Below the pieces are notes generated by a model, which was not told the DNA's origin, ran no database searches, and worked only from the letters and a program-made list of their open reading frames with translations. Below are positions 21,929 through 32,027 of a DNA stretch of 64,000 nucleotides, in pieces. This DNA comes from Ichthyophis bannanicus (taxonomy: Eukaryota; Chordata; Amphibia; Gymnophiona; Ichthyophiidae), in NCBI GenBank assembly GCA_033557465.1, contig CM066034.1:411968159-412032158 (forward strand). Direction: 5' to 3'. Position 1 is the first letter of the stretch. Every line of letters starts with the position of its first letter. The translations under genes were made by a program, and so were the position numbers.

Positions 21929-23185
21929 TACCCCCCTGCTTAAGTTATTACGGACTGGTTTAACTGATGAAACTTCTTCTCTACAGTCCGTAATACCTAC
22001 GAGAGTGTTTTCTTTTTGAAGCTCACTTACTTCCTGACTGGCTTCAGGGTCATTATTATTTACAGGCCTCTCCTTCCAAGACTTAAGTACATTAATATGG
22101 TAGGTCTGCCTACGCCCTCTTGCATTTTCTACCATATAAGACACTGGGCTCACTTGTTTAACAACCTTCCATGGCCCTTTCCACTGTACTTCAAATTTTG
22201 GGGCTGTACCTGCTACTTGAACCAAAACCTTTTCACCAATGCTTAATTGGCGGCTCTTGGCCTTCCTATCATACCACCCTTTCTGGTGTACTTGGCTGTC
22301 CTGCAGGTTCCTCTCAGCAACCTGCGAGGTCCTTTTCAAACGTGCTCTCAGGTCACGTAGAAACTGTGGCACTTCCTGACTTCCCGGTTCAGGATCAATC
22401 CATTGTTCCCTCAAAATATCTAACAAACCCTGTGGAGCCCTACCATACATCAATTCATATGGAGTTACACCTAGGGATACCTGAATTCTTTCCCTGCAGG
22501 CATATAAGGCAAAGGGCAATAACATATCTCATTCTTTTACCTCTCCTGCTAACCCCCTTCTCAACATTTGTTTGAGAGTTTGGTTGAATCTCTCCACCAA
22601 ACTGTTTGATTGTGGATGGTAGGCTGAGGTTTTCACGGGATGAATGCCAAAGGCATCCCAGACCTGGGCCAAATATTTGGATACAAAATTGGACCCTCGG
22701 TCAGTCAACACCTCTCTTGGGAATCCCACTTCACAAAACAATTTTACTAGCTCTAAAGCTATTGTTTTTGCAGAAACATTCCTCAATGGTATGGCCCAGG
22801 GAAACCTTGTTGCCTGATCCACCATAACTAGGATGTATTGGAAACCTCGGGGCGTTTTGACTAATGGGCCTACCATATCCATGGCAATGCGACCAATTGG
22901 GTCTGTGATAATTGGCATGGGAATCAAAGGCACCACCGGTGGGTGAGCCGCTGTAACTCGCTGACACGCTGGACATGCAGCACAAAACTGGGCAGTTTCT
23001 TTGAAAATACCTGGCCAGTAAAAACGCATAAGTATTTGATCCAGCGTTCCTTGCATCCCTTTATGACCTTCAACTGGATGATCATGTGCTAATCTAAGTA
23101 CTAGCCCTTTGAAAGTTGTGGGTACCACCAATTGTTTACGTATGGTCCCATTTCTGGGGTCCTGACTCTCTCTATAATATTTCAT
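21377..23185 (-). pseudogene. Integrase, reading into the 3' LTR
   Basis: Integrase joins the cDNA copy to host DNA. The frame shows the N-terminal zinc finger (HDHPVEGH ... CAACPACQ), then the catalytic triad in AMDMVGPL, LTDRGSNF and SNSLVERFNQ, with 35 residues between the second Asp and the Glu. The C-terminal domain has KFEVQWKGPWKVV and a YHINVLKSW block. TGA at 22529-22531 interrupts after EVKE where relatives have Trp. It is also separated from gag-protease by a one-base shift near 23175. After the C-terminal domain the frame crosses the polypurine tract and the LTR boundary (TGT GAT AAG read as C-D-K) for about 180 more codons. No YXDD-type RT follows. Confidence 0.92.
21929..21942 (-). 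promoter_or_regulatory. Polypurine tract before the 3' LTR
   Basis: The minus strand reads AAGCAGGGGGGTA immediately before TGTGATAAG. Its position and purine content fit the plus-strand cDNA primer. It also lies inside the open reading frame. Confidence 0.8.
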
Positions 23186-24914
23186 TATCTAGTCTGAATC
23201 TGGGCAACTCCTCCCTGACCTCATGAGCATACTTAAAAGCTCGGGTGAGAGCTTGATCAGCTCGCTGCTCTTGTGGAAAGTTAGGAAACTTTGCCACTAA
23301 CTCAGCTGGCACCCAGGGTAAACTTTGACCAGCTAACATCTCAGCCCTACCCTGTGCTCTGCAAAGTCTCTCACGCCGCTTTTGTGCTTTCAACTTTCTT
23401 ACTTTACCAGATGATGGAGTTATTAAATCATCATGAGAGGGTAAGTCTCCTAATAACTCTGCCTGCTCCCCCTCCTCCTTCTGCTGGCTCTCTACCTTAG
23501 CCTGCGAGCGGGTGGATACAAGGCCCCTCTTATTACCTATAGTTTGGCCTTCTGGAAGCTTAACCATCTTTTTAGCTAGGGACTGAGGACTTCCAAAGAA
23601 AGGCCCGGGAGCTATTTCCATTAATCCTTCTCCCTCCTTCTTTCCTAGCCCTTCCACTAGACCCTGCTTAAATCTTGGCCAGTCCTTTCCTAGAACCAAA
23701 TCAAAGGGTAGCCTAGGCACCACTGCTAACAGGACTTCCTCTTGTTCCCCCAGGCACTTAACCTTTAGCCTATAGGTGGAATATGATGTTGCAGCATCAT
23801 GAATGCATCTGATGTGAACTTGGCTTTCAGGGGTTCTAGGCACAAATCCTTCTTGGGCCTCTATTCTCTTCCAAAGCCTTTTTGACATCATACTCTGGTC
23901 TGCCCCAGAGTCTAACAAAGCATTTGTGGTAATTCCTTGCACATCAACCATCAAAAGAAATCCTTCTTTGGGTTGTTTTAAATCCACACCCATTAAGCTA
24001 GTGTGTGTCTGGCATCCCTTTTCTAAATGTCCCCATTTTCCACATTTGAAACATTTTTTCATACTCCACTGTGTCATCTGGTTTGGCACAGTACATTTAT
24101 TTTCAGAAATATTTTTAAGCAATTTCTTTTCTGATACAGCACAGCTTGCCTCAGCACCCATCTTCAGAGGGCCACCCATTCTATGGCAAGCCTGCGTGGC
24201 TTTCAAGAATCTCTCTGCTAGCATGGTTGCCTCTCCAAGATTTTGGCAATTTTGCTGTATAAGGAAAGTGTGCAAATCTTTAGGCACCGCAGACATAAAT
24301 TGTTCAAGCATAATAATGTCTAATAACATTTCTACCGTCTTTTGCTCAGGCTCCAACCATTTTACAGCTAATCCTCTGATTCTATGACTCAGAGCCCTGG
24401 GTGTTTCACCCACTCTCAATGTAGTAGCTCTAAACATTCGCCTATACTCTGAAATAGACAACCCTAGGCGATCTCTAATAGCAGCCTTTACATCCTTATA
24501 ATTCAAAGCCTGGGCTGCTGGCATTGCTCTATAAGCTGCAAGCGCCTCTCCAGTTAATGAGGCTGCCAGCCTTACTGCCCACTGGGTCTCTGGCCATGCT
24601 AATGCTTGTGCCACTCTCTCAAAAGACTCTAGAAAATCATCAACATTATCATCTGGAGTTAGCTTCCCAAAACTAAATGCCCCAATTCCCTGATTGAGTC
24701 CCACACTGTCCACATGTGGTGTACCAGTATTCACTGCTGGTCTTGCATCTGGTCCACTTTGGTTCTGCAGTTTAACTAGGGCTTGCACCAGATCAAGCAC
24801 TGGCCTCTGTTGGTCCATTAAGGCTTTCATAGCAGTGTCCTGAGCCTGCTGTGCTAGCTCCTGTTGCCTGCTAAACTGGGCTGCCATCCACTGAGGTAGT
24901 TCCCTTGGATCCAT
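23172..24914 (-). pseudogene. Gag-protease with SCAN-like capsid domain
   Basis: Structural polyprotein plus protease of the LTR element. The start is the ATG at 24912-24914 (MDPRELPQW), preferred over an upstream ATG with a hydrophobic leader that looks spurious. About 580 residues: a coiled-coil-like N terminus; a capsid with a segment near residues 165-245 that follows the SCAN pattern (YRRMFR, ALSHRIRGLAVKWL, DIIMLEQFMSAVP, LIQQ); a zinc knuckle CFKCGKWGHLEKGC near residue 300; protease ALLDSGADQSM. The tail (FPQEQRADQALTRAFKYA) is already the region that precedes integrase, so gag, protease and integrase were one frame. A one-base loss at about 23175 makes the TAG stop. Confidence 0.92.
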
Positions 24915-25251
24915 CTTGATCCCTGCAAGAAAACACAAAAAAAAAAATAACACAGTGCACCACCTTCCAAACAGGTGTTTTTTTTCTGCTTCTTTTTTTT
25001 TTTTTCAATTACCCCTGTGCCTTACTCCCATCCACCACTAGACATGCCCAGGTACTTGTTACCTTATGCCAGTGATGAATCCAGCTCTGCACAGGTCTTT
25101 TCTTCCTGGAACAGCTACCTGGAACAGCCACCTCTCCTCCAAAGTGCAGTTGAGGGAAAATCTTTTCTTTCAGCTTTTAAGCTTGAATTGTCTTTTCCTT
25201 CAGACTTGAGTTGTAATCCTTTAGCAAGTAAATCCCTTTGCGCAAAAGCAA

Positions 25252-25270
25252 TCCAAAAAACTATGCCATT
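25252..25270 (-). promoter_or_regulatory. Candidate primer-binding site
   Basis: Just inside the 5' LTR the minus strand reads AATGGCATAGTTTTTTGG. A TGG two bases after the LTR end is the usual start of a tRNA-complementary site. I cannot assign the tRNA from memory, so this is positional. Confidence 0.45.
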
Positions 25271-26864
25271 TGTCAGACGGCTGCCTGGGTGAGAATGTTC
25301 ACAGTCTTGGCAAGTGCATATATCAATATGATTTGCAAGGGATTGTGGGAAATGCAGTCCATTCACACCAGACACAGCCGCTCACAATAATTAGTTGTGC
25401 TTGAGTGTAAAGCCAATAAGATATTTATTTATGGGGTTATTTCTCCCAACACAGATATGCTTGGTAGCACATAAAACAGGATACTTGCTTTCAGTGTTAA
25501 ACTTAGAAAAACACAATCAGGAAAACAACAGTTGAACTTGTCAGGCAATCAAATGAAAAGAATAAAGACCTGGTTGGTAACAATCTGGTCTTTTCTGTAG
25601 GCTTTAGCTAATATTTTCTTAGTGTTTCCAACAACAAGCAAAACCCACAAAGAAGGGAAAAACTGTTCTTTTCAGGTTAACTTCTTATATCTTCACACAT
25701 AGATTCAGAAGTGATTCCCTCAGAGCTCACAAGCAATTAGGTAAGGCTCAATTGCTAGCAGTTATCCAGCTGAAACCCCTTAGCTGGCTTAATTTCTACT
25801 GCATGGCTAAAAATCCTACTCAGGAGCTTTTCTGAGTAGATTAAAGAACAAGTTTGTATTTCTTTGTGATGGTCGTTGTACTTTCTAACAGTAAATTACC
25901 AAAGGAGGTTAGACAGAGAGCAATCCATGTATTCACAACCTGTATCTAAGACTTCTCCTTCCCCTTCTTCAACAATCATGGGTTCAATATCAGGGATTGG
26001 CACAGAGGAATTTCTCAATGGAGCACTTTCAGGAGAATACTTGTTTCCCTGCTGTCTTTCAAGGTTATAGCTAGGGCATAGATCAGTGTTCATACCTGAG
26101 CTTCCATTGCTGTTAGAGTTCCTCTCTAAATAGCCTGGCCAGTATGTAGTCCAGTTCTTATGTCCAGCCTTCCAATCCAGATCCCTGGACACTGGATCTC
26201 TCTTCACATACCTTCTGGCACGGGTCCTAGGGTCCCTTCCACGTGCAGCTGTCTCCCTCACAGGTACCGTCTGGAGATTCCTAGCTCTGCAGCACCATTC
26301 CTCTGGCTTTCCCCAGTCCAATGGTGTATGCTGGCCTTTTGAATGTCCCCCAGTATACGTACTGCTCTGGACTCCTCTAGATCTCCCAAATGCTTTTCTC
26401 TTCTTTCTTCCAAAGGGTTTCTTGCCCTCTCTGTCCGTCCGGTCTGGCTTCTGCTTCTGATGATCCTCCAGATGATGAAGCTGTCCAAGATGAGGATCTC
26501 CAAGCTGATTCTGAGGATCTCCCAGATGAAACTGAGGATGAGGATAATTCTCTGTAGAATAAACTCTACCTTTATTCTGCTTTGATGAGTGCTCCACCTT
26601 AGCACAGCACAGCTGTGCTGAATCAGGCCCTGCCCTTTGAGATGAGTGCTTAGGGATTACCTCATAGCCCTCCTGATTGAACACACGTTTCCTCACTTCA
26701 GCTCCTCTAATGGCTGTTGGAAACCTGGTGCATTCTGGGACTGGTAGTCTTTTATGGCAAAATTCTGTTTTCTTATTTCTACCAGAACTGACAGGTTGCT
26801 TGTTCAGAGTCACTTCACCTTTACTATAGCTCCTTCCTGAGCTATGATAAGCTTCCTTATCACA
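25271..26864 (-). repeat. 5' LTR of the Gmr1-like element
   Basis: 1594 bp, starting TGTGATAAG at 26864 and ending CTGACA at 25271. Almost all of its upstream two-thirds is one open frame (next entry). The downstream part contains a GGACTGCATTTCCCA block shared with the solo LTR at 49158-50392. Confidence 0.95.
25896..26864 (-). CDS. LTR-encoded open frame, function unknown
   Basis: About 320 codons open from the LTR's first codon (TGT GAT AAG) to the stop at 25896, with no interruption in this LTR. In a full element this frame would be the C-terminal extension of integrase, since the integrase frame enters the 3' LTR in the same phase. It is hydrophilic: Lys/Arg-rich repeats such as HLGDPQNQLGDPHLG, a GKKPFGRKKRK basic patch, then an acidic end IVEEGEGEVLDT followed by EYMDCS. 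A related solo LTR at 49158-50392 has an equivalent frame in the same phase ending with DIMDCT. No known domain is recognised; nuclear localisation or nucleic-acid binding are only guesses from the basic patch. Confidence 0.6.
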   Translation of the reverse strand, partial: CDKEAYHSSGRSYSKGEVTLNKQPVSSGRNKKTEFCHKRLPVPECTRFPTAIRGAEVRKRVFNQEGYEVIPKHSSQRAGPDSAQLCCAKVEHSSKQNKGRVYSTENYPHPQFHLGDPQNQLGDPHLGQLHHLEDHQKQKPDRTDREGKKPFGRKKRKAFGRSRGVQSSTYTGGHSKGQHTPLDWGKPEEWCCRARNLQTVPVRETAARGRDPRTRARRYVKRDPVSRDLDWKAGHKNWTTYWPGYLERNSNSNGSSGMNTDLCPSYNLERQQGNKYSPESAPLRNSSVPIPDIEPMIVEEGEGEVLDTGCEYMDCSLSNLLW

Positions 26865-27290
26865 GGGCACCTCTCAGGAGTCGGGGGAGGGGGTTTTCTC
26901 CCTGTTTCTTCTTCTTGCTGTGTTGTAATGCTACCTGTAGGAGGTGGTGGTGGTGAGTTCGAGTAGTTTCTCTTGATTCGTAGAAGGGGGCATCTGGCCA
27001 CCTCCTTCTGTGACTGTGGATAGTTGGTATGTGATTGTGGCTAGCGTGTAGGCCAGTGACGTTGCTTAGGCCTGTAGCGAGGAGGTAGAGGGCAATTGTG
27101 ATGATGCAGGATAGGGCCATTTTGTGTGCGTTGGTTGGAGTGTGGGTCTGGGCTGGGATGTTGGTTGGTGGTGGGTCAGGTGTGTTGCCTGGTCGCGATA
27201 ATCTTGCAATGGTTTTGGTCCAGTTGTAGACTTTAGTTGACAGGACCCTGTATATTGAACTGTTGTGCTAAATAAGGAAAAATAACATTT
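26865..27290 (-). mobile_element. L2 LINE, 5' portion (right of the LTR insertion)
   Basis: Continuation of the L2 at 17347-20331. The frame starts at ATG 27118-27120 with a hydrophobic segment (ALSCIITIALYLLATGL) followed by a His/Arg-rich stretch. It reaches RGA exactly at the target duplication, in phase with LINARS on the other side. Upstream to about 27290 is 5' leader; the 5' boundary is not sharp. Confidence 0.85.
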
Positions 27291-27644
27291 ATAATACACA
27301 GCAGAAGCAAAGCAATGAAGAGATGAAATGTGTCTTTATTCTAGGTAAACTATCTTTATGGAGCTCTGTACTAATAAAACTGCTTGGAATAAAGGTTTCT
27401 AATTAATTTCATCAGTTATTACCAATACTTCTTAAATATTACAATGAACTCATGAATCCACTGAAGAAAAATGAAAGCAATATGGCAGTAATTTCATAAC
27501 AGGGCATCTATGTAAAATGTCAAAAAAGGCATCTGCTTTGGGTTATTCTAGGGTATCGAGAAGGAGGGTTATACAAATTTTTTATAAATTAAAACAATAA
27601 AACAAAATTATAACTATTTTATAAAGGACCAATAAAAACTATAT
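27291..27644. other. AT-rich spacer, no gene
   Basis: AT-rich sequence with no frame, repeat end or RNA signature visible between the L2 5' end and the next L2. Confidence 0.5.
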
Positions 27645-28217
27645 CTACCACAGTGTGATTTGATACACCGCAGAACTCAGCGATGCCAAGCTTAGGCAGA
27701 ATGACCGATGTACTTACATATCCAAACTGCAAGAGTACAGGGTCATGACAGAGAACAAGAAAAAGGAATACCACACCAAACTGCTCATGAACTTACTAAA
27801 CCGCTGCAGAGAACTATTTCAGATAGTAAAAACCTCAATTAAAGACCAAAAGAAAGGGAACAACAACACCTCCCTGCAAACACTGGCTGAATATTTTCAT
27901 AATAAGACTTGCATAAGCAACAGCACCAAAGTGACGATAATATCAATAACACAAAATAGCAGTCTCATTACCACTTCTTGGCAAACCTTCGATCCAATCT
28001 CTCCAGAACAGCTAGAGAGCACCATCATCAGTCTCAGTACCACTACCTCCCCACTTGACCCATGTCCAGTAAGCTGGATCAAATGGCCAGAATTGAGCTA
28101 GCCCCTACCTTACTCAAGATTATCCAACTATCGCTTACACAAGGTTATATGCCTGCTGACCTCAAGAGCACATCTTTATGCCCTATACTAAAAACCATAT
28201 CACTGAAACCATCCACC
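27645..28217 (+). pseudogene. L2-like LINE, linker before RT
   Basis: The frame at 27745-28101 reads KKKEYHTKLL, NRCRELFQIVK and the EQLESTIIS / LDPCPVSWIK block found between endonuclease and RT in L2 (compare the equivalent stretch of the 17347 element). Another frame continues with LKSTSLCPILK toward YRPIS. It is cut by the CR1 at 28218 and resumes at 33597 with RT. It is 5'-truncated, with frameshifts. Confidence 0.8.
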
Positions 28218-28568
28218 CAGTGTGGAGCGGCAGCCAAGAAAGCAAATAGAATGCTAGAAAAGGAATGGCAAATAAAAACAAAGATATTATAATTCCTGTG
28301 TATCGTTCCATGGTGTGACTGCACCTTGAATATTCTATGTAATTCTGGTCACCATATCTTAAAAAGGATACAGCAGAATTAGAAAAGGTACACAGAAGAG
28401 TAACCAAAATGGTAAAGGGGATTAGAGGATACCCCTATGAGGAAAGGTTTAAATGGTAGGGCTCTTCAACTCGGAAAAGATACAGCTGATAGAAGTCTAT
28501 AAATTAATGAATGGAGTGGAATGGGTAAATGTAGATTGGTTGTTTACTTCATCAAAAAGTAGAAAGAC
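28218..28568 (+). pseudogene. CR1 LINE fragment, left of H3
   Basis: The sequence matches the C-terminal part of CR1 ORF2 as seen on the minus strand at 41340-41690: AKKANRMLEK, LEYSM, KGYPYEERF-like, YKLMNGVEWVNVDWL and SRKTK. It stops at TAA (28569-28571), the H3 target, and continues at 33235. It is 5'-truncated with a frameshift near 28457. Confidence 0.85.
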
Positions 28569-28781
28569 TAAGGGGTATATTTACTAAAACCCCGTTAGGG
28601 TGCGCTGCGCGCTAGTGTGTGGATGCCATATAAGGAGTGGGCGTTTCAGTCAGAAAAAAGCAAAACCGGGATTAATCATGCGCTAATGTGCGCTGCGCTC
28701 ATGTGCGCCCCGCACATTAGCGCATGAGAAAGTTGCGTGGGAAGCATAAGTGGCACGCTGATGTGTAAGCATAGGAACAGA

Positions 28782-28849
28782 GCCACAGTACAATGGTTAA
28801 GACACTGACCAATGGTGCAGGGATCATGGGTTCAATCCCCCACTGTGCC
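28782..28849 (+). other. tRNA-like module 1 at H3 end
   Basis: 68 nt with acceptor-like ends GCCACAG/CTGTGCC (6 of 7 pair), box A-like ACAATGGTTAAGACACTG and box B GGGTTCAATCCC. The D and anticodon arms are poor, so it is tRNA-derived and not a functional tRNA gene. Confidence 0.65.
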
Positions 28850-29152
28850 CAATGATGAAGGCTGGCTGAGGCATTACCTATTATGGGGAAGATTGCTTTA
28901 GGAGACATTTTATTTTTATTTTAATTATCTCTACTAGCAAACGCACTCTCAAAGCGTGTTAACATAAGGCGCCCCATAAGGCAAATTTTAAAGTGCACTG
29001 TCCGCCAAGGCACCCTAGAATGTCGCTTATAGGGTGCTTTATAGGATGCCGTATGAGGTACCGCAAGGTCACAGCACTGTTTTTGATGGCAGCACTGTGC
29101 AGTTTAAGGAATGAAAATCATAAGTAGGTGCGCTGACCTGCAAGGAGGAGCA

Positions 29153-29222
29153 GCAGTGTAGCACAATGGTTAAGACACTGACCAATGATTTAGGAGTCAT
29201 GGGTTTAATCCCCCACTGTGCC
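29153..29222 (+). other. tRNA-like module 2 at H3 end
   Basis: Tandem relative of the module at 28782: TAGCACAATGGTTAAGACACTG and GGGTTTAATCCC, followed by CACTGTGCC. Confidence 0.6.
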
Positions 29223-29561
29223 TAATGAAGCAGGCTAGCTGAGGCATTACCTGTTATAGGTAATATTGCTGTAGGGGGCATTTTATCTTTATTTTAAATA
29301 GTGCTGCCAGCAAACACACCCTCAAAGTATTGTAACATAAGGTGCTGCATAAGGCGCCTCATAGGGTACACCAGAGGGCACATTTTAAAGTGCACTGTCT
29401 GCCACGGCACCCTACAATGTTGCTGAAAGGGTGGCCTATAGGGCGCCATATAGGGTGCCCTATGAGGCACAGCAAGGTCATAGCACTGTTTTTGATGGCA
29501 GCACTGTGCAGTTTAAGGAATGAAAATCATAAGTAGGTGCGCTGACATGCACAGAGGAACA

Positions 29562-29630
29562 GCAGTGTAGCACAATGGTTAAGGCACTGACTGCTGATAC
29601 AGGGGTCTTGAGTTTGCTCCCCACTGTGCC
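29562..29630 (+). other. tRNA-like module 3 at H3 end
   Basis: Third tandem relative: TAGCACAATGGTTAAGGCACTG and a weakened box B GAGTTTGCTCC, followed by CACTGTGCC. Confidence 0.55.
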
Positions 29631-30031
29631 TAATATGTAAAGCTGGCTGAGGCATCAGCTTTGCAATGTATGTATTCTTTCCTGCAGCACTTTATTTGTA
29701 TTTTATTAATTGCTGCCAGCAAACATGCCCTCACATGCCGTAATTGAAGGTGCCGCATAAGGCACCCTATAAGGCACTCCATAGGGCATATTATAAAGTG
29801 CACTGTCCACCACGGCACCCTAAAATGTCCCCTATAGGGCACCCTATAAGTCGCTCCACAGGATAATGTATAGTGCACCTCATATGGACGGTAACCATAA
29901 GGTGCCCTATAGGGCGCCCTATAAAGCGCCCTCAGAGGCACCTTATGGGTACAGTACACTGAGAGTGTTTTTGCTGGCAGCAATAATGTACATGAAAAAG
30001 AGATAATGCTTTGAGCAGCCCTATCAAATAA

Positions 30032-30101
30032 CCCCACTGTGGGTTTGAATCCACAACCTCTGGCTCCACAGGTGGTGAAGTAACCATTGGGCTACAGCTC
30101 C
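30032..30101 (-). other. tRNA-like module, opposite strand, H3
   Basis: The minus strand reads GGAGCTGTAGCCCAATGGTTAC and TGGATTCAAACCC. It faces the three plus-strand modules, so this element holds converging tRNA-like units. Confidence 0.6.
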
Positions 30102-31607
30102 ATAGCTGCTAACAAACCGTGCACGTCACCACACAGACAGTCTGCTGTGGTCACGAGGATAGGGTTAGCACACCCGTACCCATGATGCACTGCACATGCA
30201 AATCAGCTGTCCACAGATAAACACAAGATGGGGTATGCACCCCCACAGCACCTCGGCCTGGTAGGGGGAACTGACCATGTGCACCCCCACAGCACCTCGG
30301 CCTGGTAGGGGGTACTGACCGTGTGTGTTACTGGCACAGAGTAGCTACACACTGTCACATTGTGCAGGTACTGTGCTCACCCTGAGTGTGCGGTGAGGCA
30401 CCCAGCACCAGGACCACAGCACCTTCCATGGCAGAAATAGACCATTTTGCAGGTCCCCAGCAGTGCTAATGTGTGAGGTCGTTAGTTTCTGCAGTAAATA
30501 ACTGGGATATATCTGTCTATCTCAATCAGGTGTAGCCCCCATGGACCCCCCAGGAGGATTATGCACCACCACCCTCCTTCTCCAGAACTGAGGGTGGTAA
30601 ACAGGGTATCCCATCAATAGATCCACATTTTACCTCCCTGCAATGGTGGCAGTAGAGGTGATTAGCAACCCTGGTCCTGCTGGGGAACAGACACCATACA
30701 GAGCAGTCAGTGTAGCTCTGTACACATCCAAAACACAATAGCAGACAGACATTAGGCCTGGATATGCTAAGCTGCACCCCACCACTATCTGATATTCTCC
30801 TGCAGCAAGCCTTCAGCCACTGCACCCTGCAAGGCACTCCATCAAGACACATACCAGCTGCAAACAGTCTGCTAGCTAGTCCATAGTGCATGTTCCTGGT
30901 GGAAATGCATGCACCCAGAACTGGGATGTCAGCATACACAACAAGCAGATAAGTCAGTGACTGGGCCCCAAAAGGAAACCCAGAAATATCACATGAAAGA
31001 AATACTATATAGCACTATGGGGGTGCCTAGCCATGCTGTGGTCACTGCACAGTCAGGGTGAGAGTGATCTCCCAGCAGGACATGCTGAGGCCAACCTGTC
31101 ATTATGCACAATGGCAGGCCAATACTAGAAATACGTGTGGAGGGTGTTTTCAGCCACCACACACTGGATAGACAGACACACCCACCCACACCTATGCCAG
31201 CATTGTGCTACTATAGAGGAGTTTAGCAGCCCTAGCCACCACATCAGTCCTGGGCACAGTACAGGCATGGATATGGTATGCAATACTGTTGGGGGTCACT
31301 CCCCAGGGTGGTAAACACTGTCAGAGACCAGACCTGAAGCACACACCGCAGACATCAGAAAGGTTGTTATGATGGAGCTCAATCAGCAAACTGTGCTTAA
31401 CGTAGGAATTGCTATCTGCCAGTAATCATAGCAAACGTTTGATAGCTGTGTACCATATACCCAGGTGTAGGGTGGCATTGCTAAGGTATGCAAGTGCTAG
31501 TATTGGGAGATGCACGCAGGGTCCAATGTCCTGCCTCTCCAGGAGGCATTGGCCAATGGGGCCTGTGGGTGTGGGTGTGTCTGCCCCTGTTGGCTGCTGC
31601 TTTACGG

Positions 31608-31800
31608 CAGAGGTTCCCAACTCCAGTCCTGGTGTGCCAAACACTGTTCGGGTTTTCATGCTGTCCCTCATGAATATGCATGAGATACATCTGCATACCA
31701 TGGGGGTGGTGCATAGATATGCAGCACAGGCATCTTTATTAGAGGCAGCATGGAACTTGAATGGTGTTTGGCCCTCCAGGACTGCATTTGGGGGAATCTG
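31608..31800. mobile_element. hAT-like MITE in H3 core
   Basis: Same 193-bp palindrome as in H1 and H2, reversed: CAGAGGTTCCC to GGGGGAATCTG. The flanks have diverged (CTTTACGG and CTCTAGGT). A 146-codon minus-strand frame covers it and matches the H1 core 2 frame, but H1 core 1 and H2 do not keep it open. Confidence 0.8.
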
Positions 31801-31947
31801 CTCTAGGTAATATGCACGTTTCTGGTGTCTGTGCTCTGTAGGGTAAAATAGAGGTGTTTGAGCCATGCTTATGTTCTCTGCAATAAAAGTTCGTCTTTAC
31901 TATCACGATATAGTTGTGGGAAAAATATGGGGAATGGATTGGCAGGA

Positions 31948-32027
31948 GCCCCAGCTGGGGCTTGAACCTGTGACCTTTTGTTTCTAAACATGCTGGTTGT
32001 GTGCACTGCACCACTGTGTTGCCACAG
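31948..32027 (-). other. tRNA-like module in H3 core
   Basis: The minus strand reads ACAGTGGTGCAGTGCACAC and GGTTCAAGCCCCAGC. Homologous to 5536-5613 and 7780-7858 in H1. Confidence 0.65.

Larger units (their letters stand above)
20332..26864 (-). mobile_element. Gmr1-like Ty3/gypsy LTR retrotransposon lacking RT-RNase H
   Basis: Two direct LTRs (20332-21928 and 25271-26864; 1597 and 1594 bp) bound a 3342-bp interior. LTR ends are TGTGATAAG and GTCTGACA; the 4-bp duplication GGGC flanks the whole. The interior encodes Gag with a SCAN-like capsid part, a CCHC knuckle, a DSG protease and, directly after it, integrase. Gmr1-like gypsy elements are known for integrase placed before RT. Here RT and RNase H, expected after integrase, are absent: integrase runs into the 3' LTR. 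The near-identical LTRs indicate a recent insertion into the L2 ORF. It is probably mobilised by a complete relative, if at all. Confidence 0.93.
28975..29990. repeat. GGCRCCYTAT-type palindromic repeat field in H3
   Basis: Many variants of AAGGTGCCTTAT-like units (for example CACCCTATAAGGC, AGGTGCCCTATAGGGCG) are spread through three ~400-bp units, densest at 29340-29450 and 29745-29955. Each unit also repeats GCACTGTTTTTGATGGCAGC and a tRNA-like piece. Related to the denser array in H5. Confidence 0.8.

Noticed and set aside
21929..23170. Reverse transcriptase hidden in another frame of the Gmr1-like interior
   Set aside because: I looked between protease and integrase and between integrase and the LTR for YXDD and LPQG-type blocks and found none. 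The coding sequence is continuous across both places.
28782..28849. A functional tRNA gene
   Set aside because: Box A and B and an acceptor-like stem are present, but the D and anticodon arms are not convincing and the unit is tandemly repeated within a transposon.
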